Shown: positions 5,868 through 8,487 of the stretch, piece after piece | How positions within the stretch are numbered: position 1 is the stretch's first letter | Layout: each line of letters begins with the position of its first letter | Assembly: GCA_023409795.1 (NCBI GenBank) | Contig: JAEYQX010000045.1 | Location: forward strand, 1-8,487 | Length of the DNA stretch: 8,487 nucleotides | Direction of reading: 5' to 3' | Source: Pseudomonadota bacterium | GTDB lineage: Bacteria; Pseudomonadota; Alphaproteobacteria; Caulobacterales; Caulobacteraceae | Program-made: the position numbers and the translations under genes | Notes under the pieces: model-generated | Databases searched by the model: none | The model's input: only the letters and a program-made list of their open reading frames with translations | What the model was told of the DNA's origin: nothing

Positions 5868-7241
5868 ATGAAGACCTCACGACTGGCGATTGCCGCTGCC
5901 CTCCTGCTCTCGGCCTGTGGCCAGCCCCAGGCGACCAAGGCTCAGGAAGGGGTCTTTTCCGAACAGCCGCGCGAAGTGCCGCGCACGGCCCTGGAGATGA
6001 AGTCCAGCTTCGCCCCCGTGGTCCAGCAGGCGGCCCCCGCCGTGGTCAATATCGCCGCCCGGGGCGTGCAGCAGTATCGCGACCCCTTCTGGGGCCTGCC
6101 GGGCCAGCGCCAGACCGGCTCGGTCGGCTCGGGCGTGATCGTGCGCCCGGACGGCATTGTCGTGACCAACAACCACGTCATCCAGGGGATGCAGGAAATC
6201 CGCGTCACCCTGAACGACCGGCGCGAGTTCCCGGCCCGGGTGCTGCTGGCCGACGAGCGCTCCGACATCGCCGTGCTCCAGCTCGAGAACCTGGACGGTG
6301 ACCTGCCGGTCCTGCGGATCGACGACCAGGAAGAACAGCTGGTGGGCGACCTGGTCCTGGCCATCGGCAACCCGTTCGGCGTGGGCCAGACCGTGACCAA
6401 TGGCATCATCTCGGCCCTGAACCGGACCGAGACGGGCATCACCGATTCCGGCTCCTTCATCCAGACCGACGCCCCCATCAACCCCGGCAACTCGGGCGGG
6501 GCCCTGGACGACATGGACGGGGACCTGATCGGCATCAACACCGCCATCTTCTCGCGCTCGGGCTCGTCCAGCGGCGTGGGCTTTGCGGTCCCGGCCACCA
6601 TGGTGCGCCGCGTGGTGGATTCGGCGGTCGGCGGCGAGAAGTCGGTCGTGCGCCAGTGGATCGGGGTCAAGGGCGATGCCATGACCTCTGACGCGGCCCG
6701 CAGCCTGGGCCTGCCGCGACCCCAGGGCCTGGTGGTCACCGACGTCTATGCCCAGGGACCGGCAGCCCGCGCCGGGATCGAGCTGGGCGACGTCATCACC
6801 GCCATCGACGGGGCCGAGGTCAATGACCAGGGCGGCCTGAACTTCCGTATCGGCACCAAGGCCAACAACGAGACCGTGGCCGTGACCCTGCTGCGCGATG
6901 GCCGCCAGCAGACGGTCAATGTCCGCGTCGACACCCTGCCGGGCAATGCCGAGGTCAAGGGCACCATGGTTGACCAGGGCGTCTTTGCCGGCCTGCAGGG
7001 CGTGGCCCTCAACCCGGCCCTGGCCGATCGCCTCGGGGCCGATCCCTTTGCCACCGGCATCATCGTTACCGGCCTGCAGCGGGGCAGCATCCCGGCCCGC
7101 ATCGGCCTGCGCCCCAATGACGTGATCTTGCAGATCGATGGTCGAGCCACCACATCCCTGGCCGCACTGTCCCGCGCCCAGCGTGGGTCCGAGATCACCA
7201 TCCTGCGTGGAGGCCGCCGCCTGAATGGTCGACTGCCCTGA
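5868..7241 (+). CDS. degP: Do/HtrA-family serine endoprotease (DegP/DegQ type), predicted lipoprotein
   Basis: This 457-residue periplasmic protease/chaperone degrades misfolded envelope proteins. The chymotrypsin-like domain spans about 45-255 with a complete triad: H103 in TNNHVI, D133 in RSDIAVLQ and S209 in GNSGGAL. PDZ1 is at about 262-355 (QGLVVTDVYAQGPAARAGIELGD) and a second PDZ at about 365-457. The loop between residues 65 and 84 is short, as in DegQ/DegS, not the long LA loop of E. coli DegP. The N-terminus is unusual: LLLSAC is a good lipobox with C17 as the lipidated residue and Gly at +2, so the mature protein should be membrane-anchored, and without Asp at +2 likely sorted to the outer membrane. 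No clear Shine-Dalgarno precedes the ATG at 5868. The start is chosen because it yields the complete signal peptide. rarA follows on the same strand. The symbol degP is used at family level. Confidence 0.94.
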   Translation: MKTSRLAIAAALLLSACGQPQATKAQEGVFSEQPREVPRTALEMKSSFAPVVQQAAPAVVNIAARGVQQYRDPFWGLPGQRQTGSVGSGVIVRPDGIVVTNNHVIQGMQEIRVTLNDRREFPARVLLADERSDIAVLQLENLDGDLPVLRIDDQEEQLVGDLVLAIGNPFGVGQTVTNGIISALNRTETGITDSGSFIQTDAPINPGNSGGALDDMDGDLIGINTAIFSRSGSSSGVGFAVPATMVRRVVDSAVGGEKSVVRQWIGVKGDAMTSDAARSLGLPRPQGLVVTDVYAQGPAARAGIELGDVITAIDGAEVNDQGGLNFRIGTKANNETVAVTLLRDGRQQTVNVRVDTLPGNAEVKGTMVDQGVFAGLQGVALNPALADRLGADPFATGIIVTGLQRGSIPARIGLRPNDVILQIDGRATTSLAALSRAQRGSEITILRGGRRLNGRLP

Positions 7242-7264
7242 TCTGGTCGCCTCTGTCCCGAAAT

Positions 7265-7278
7265 CCGGGCCATCCCGG
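7265..7278 (+). other. Small dyad after the HtrA gene
   Basis: CCGGG (7265-7269) and CCCGG (7274-7278) form a 5-bp stem with a CCAT loop, 23 nt after the stop codon. The nearest T run (7312-7319) is 33 nt further on, so this is not a regular intrinsic terminator. GGCC at 7268-7271 and 7277-7280 gives an alternative pairing. Confidence 0.35.
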
Positions 7279-7280
7279 CC

Positions 7281-7307
7281 AGATGAGACAGATAAGACAG
7301 ATGAGAC
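7281..7307 (+). repeat. Threefold 9-bp tandem repeat in the degP-rarA gap
   Basis: Three exact head-to-tail units, AGATGAGAC, AGATAAGAC and AGATGAGAC, fill 7281-7307. Units 1 and 3 are identical, and unit 2 differs by one G to A change. The repeat is purine-rich on the plus strand and low in G+C compared with everything around it. It is non-coding. ACAG (7297-7300) can pair with CTGT (7307-7310) just before the T8 run at 7312-7319, giving a very weak terminator-like element. Confidence 0.85.
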
Positions 7308-7311
7308 TGTG

Positions 7312-7352
7312 TTTTTTTTCCGCCGGGTGCGCGTGTGCACGCTCGGGAAAAA
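7312..7352 (+). other. T8 run, alternating purine-pyrimidine tract and A5 run before rarA
   Basis: Eight T residues (7312-7319) are followed by a GC-rich stretch and then AAAAA (7348-7352). TTTTTCC (7315-7321) can pair with GGAAAAA (7346-7352), enclosing GTGC/GCAC (7327-7330 with 7337-7340). Within it, 7327-7342 is 16 nt of strict purine-pyrimidine alternation, rich in GC and GT steps and containing the palindrome GTGCAC (7335-7340). The function is unknown; it could terminate degP or form part of the rarA control region. Confidence 0.5.
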
Positions 7353-7391
7353 GGATGAAACCGGTGGGGCTATCCCTTAGGGCTTGGCCCC

Positions 7392-8487
7392 ATGACTGAC
7401 CTGTTCGAAGCCTCCGGCATCCATCCTCCCGGCGCGCCGCTTGCCGACCGCCTGCGGCCCCAGGCCCTGGACCAGGTGGTGGGCCAGGATCACCTGCTGG
7501 GTGAGGGCGGCCCGATCCGGCGGATGATCGAGGCAGGGCGCCTGGGCTCCATGATCCTGTGGGGCCCGCCCGGCACCGGCAAGACGACCATTGCCCGCCT
7601 GCTGGCCCGGGCGGCGGGCTATGAATACCAGTCGATCAGCGCGGTCTTCTCGGGCGTCGCTGACCTGAAGAAGGCCTTCGAGGCCGCGCGGATGCGGCGT
7701 GCGGCCGGCCAGCAAACCCTTCTGTTCGTTGACGAAATCCACCGCTTCAACCGCGCCCAGCAGGACAGCTTCCTGCCCTTTGTCGAAGAGGGCATCGTCA
7801 CCCTGGTCGGGGCCACGACCGAGAACCCCAGCATCGAGCTGAACGGGGCCCTTCTGTCCCGCTCCCAGGTCTATGTGCTGAAGCGCCTCGACGACGCCGC
7901 GCTCGACCTGCTGCTGGATCGGGCCGAGGCCCTGATGGAGAAGCCCCTGCCGCTGACGCCCGAGGCGCGCCAGGCCATGCTGGCCCTGGCCGATGGCGAC
8001 GGGCGCTACCTGCTGACCATGTCCGAGGTCCTGTTCGACCTGCCGGACGCCACGCCTCTGGATGTCCAGGGGCTGGCGGGCATCCTGCAAAAGCGCGCCC
8101 CCGCCTACGACAAGTCGCGCGAGGAGCATTACAACCTCATCTCGGCCCTGCATATGTCGGTGCGTGGCTCCGACCCCGACGCCGCCCTCTACTGGCTGGC
8201 GCGGATGCTGAACGGGGGCGAGGACCCGCTCTATCTGGCCCGCCGCATCGTCCGCATGGCGGTCGAGGACATTGGCCAGGCCGACCCCCTTTCCATCCTG
8301 GTCGCCAATGCGGCCAAGGATACCTATGACTTCCTCGGCTCGCCCGAGGGCGAGCTGGCCCTGGCCCAGGCCGTGGTCCATCTGGCCACTGCGCCCAAGT
8401 CGGTGGGGGTCTATGAAGCCTTCAAGGCCGCCAGGCGCGCCGCCGCCGAAACCGGCTCCCTGATGCCGCCCGCCCATATCCGCAACG
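7392..8487 (+). CDS. rarA: Replication-associated recombination protein A, AAA+ ATPase (3' partial)
   Basis: This is the first 365 codons of rarA (mgsA, the MgsA/WRNIP1 family), running off the right edge. E. coli RarA has 447 residues, so roughly 75-80 C-terminal residues are missing. The protein is a clamp-loader-like AAA+ ATPase that acts at stalled replication forks. Visible motifs are Walker A GPPGTGKT (58-65), Walker B LLFVDEIH (110-117) followed by RFNRAQQD, sensor 1 GATTENPS (140-147), arginine finger S156-R157 in LLSRSQVY, and sensor-2-like R205 in DGDGR, where E. coli has GDARRALN. The RarA-specific oligomerization region is evident from HYNLISALHMSVRGSDPDAALYW and EDPLYLARRIVRMAVEDIG onward. 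The ATG at 7392 has a weak AGGG at 7379-7382, 9 nt upstream. The start is supported by alignment of LADRLRP and VVGQDHLLG with E. coli LAARMRP and YIGQQHLLA. Confidence 0.96.
   Translation, partial: MTDLFEASGIHPPGAPLADRLRPQALDQVVGQDHLLGEGGPIRRMIEAGRLGSMILWGPPGTGKTTIARLLARAAGYEYQSISAVFSGVADLKKAFEAARMRRAAGQQTLLFVDEIHRFNRAQQDSFLPFVEEGIVTLVGATTENPSIELNGALLSRSQVYVLKRLDDAALDLLLDRAEALMEKPLPLTPEARQAMLALADGDGRYLLTMSEVLFDLPDATPLDVQGLAGILQKRAPAYDKSREEHYNLISALHMSVRGSDPDAALYWLARMLNGGEDPLYLARRIVRMAVEDIGQADPLSILVANAAKDTYDFLGSPEGELALAQAVVHLATAPKSVGVYEAFKAARRAAAETGSLMPPAHIRN

Noticed and set aside
3022..5880. A 952-codon open frame on the minus strand spanning the NPP and MFS genes
   Set aside because: It is antisense to two genes with complete family motifs, is rich in Gly/Gln/Asp/Arg/His in the pattern produced by reading GC-rich genes backwards, and shows no recognizable domain. 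Long antisense frames are common at this G+C.
7312..7319. T8 run as a standard intrinsic terminator of degP
   Set aside because: The only adjacent stem is 4 bp (7297-7300 with 7307-7310), and the GC-rich dyad is more than 30 nt upstream, so it does not meet the usual pattern. Termination here remains possible but unproven.
5877..7340. A 487-codon minus-strand open frame across the HtrA gene
   Set aside because: Same antisense artefact; the plus strand encodes a full protease with catalytic triad and PDZ domains.
7377..8477. A 366-codon minus-strand open frame across rarA
   Set aside because: The plus frame from 7392 encodes RarA with Walker A, Walker B and sensor motifs; the minus frame is its shadow.

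Overview
The window looks like chromosomal DNA of a GC-rich alphaproteobacterium, most likely Caulobacterales (Caulobacter/Brevundimonas type). This rests on the RpoA C-terminus, the very high G+C at third codon positions, a Caulobacter-style promoter ahead of the HtrA gene, and the gene order. It reads as an ordinary housekeeping region with an accessory block inserted. I see no rRNA, tRNA, CRISPR array, insertion sequence, phage gene or attachment site.

Layout. Bases 1-207 are the end of rpoA (RNA polymerase alpha C-terminal domain). After a 123-nt gap comes rplQ (ribosomal protein L17), which ends at a textbook intrinsic terminator (775-807). From about 808 to 5760 there are five genes with no obvious link to the flanks. 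They are a GNAT acetyltransferase (+); a two-gene ABC exporter on the minus strand (permease 1343-2194, ATPase 2184-3083), convergent with the GNAT gene; a lipoprotein of the nucleotide pyrophosphatase/phosphodiesterase (NPP) family (+), divergent from the ABC pair; and a TetA-like MFS drug:H+ antiporter (+). The housekeeping layout then resumes with a DegP/DegQ-type serine protease that carries a lipobox, followed by rarA (AAA+ replication-associated recombination protein), which runs off the right edge.

How the genes may work together. From recall of alphaproteobacterial genomes, rpoA-rplQ-degP-rarA is a common order, so the five middle genes probably entered between rplQ and degP. Two of them form an ABC-2 exporter of the BcrA/NatA type and one is a Tet-like efflux pump, so the block has an envelope or detoxification flavour, but no substrate can be read from the sequence. 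The NPP enzyme and the protease are both predicted periplasm-facing lipoproteins.

Non-coding points of interest. The degP-rarA gap holds a threefold 9-bp tandem repeat, a T8 run and a 16-nt alternating purine-pyrimidine tract. Hairpins lie directly ahead of the NPP and MFS genes; the one ahead of NPP overlaps its Shine-Dalgarno. A repeat and a dyad sit between rpoA and rplQ. I did not find a convincing previously undescribed system; these small signals are the main leads.
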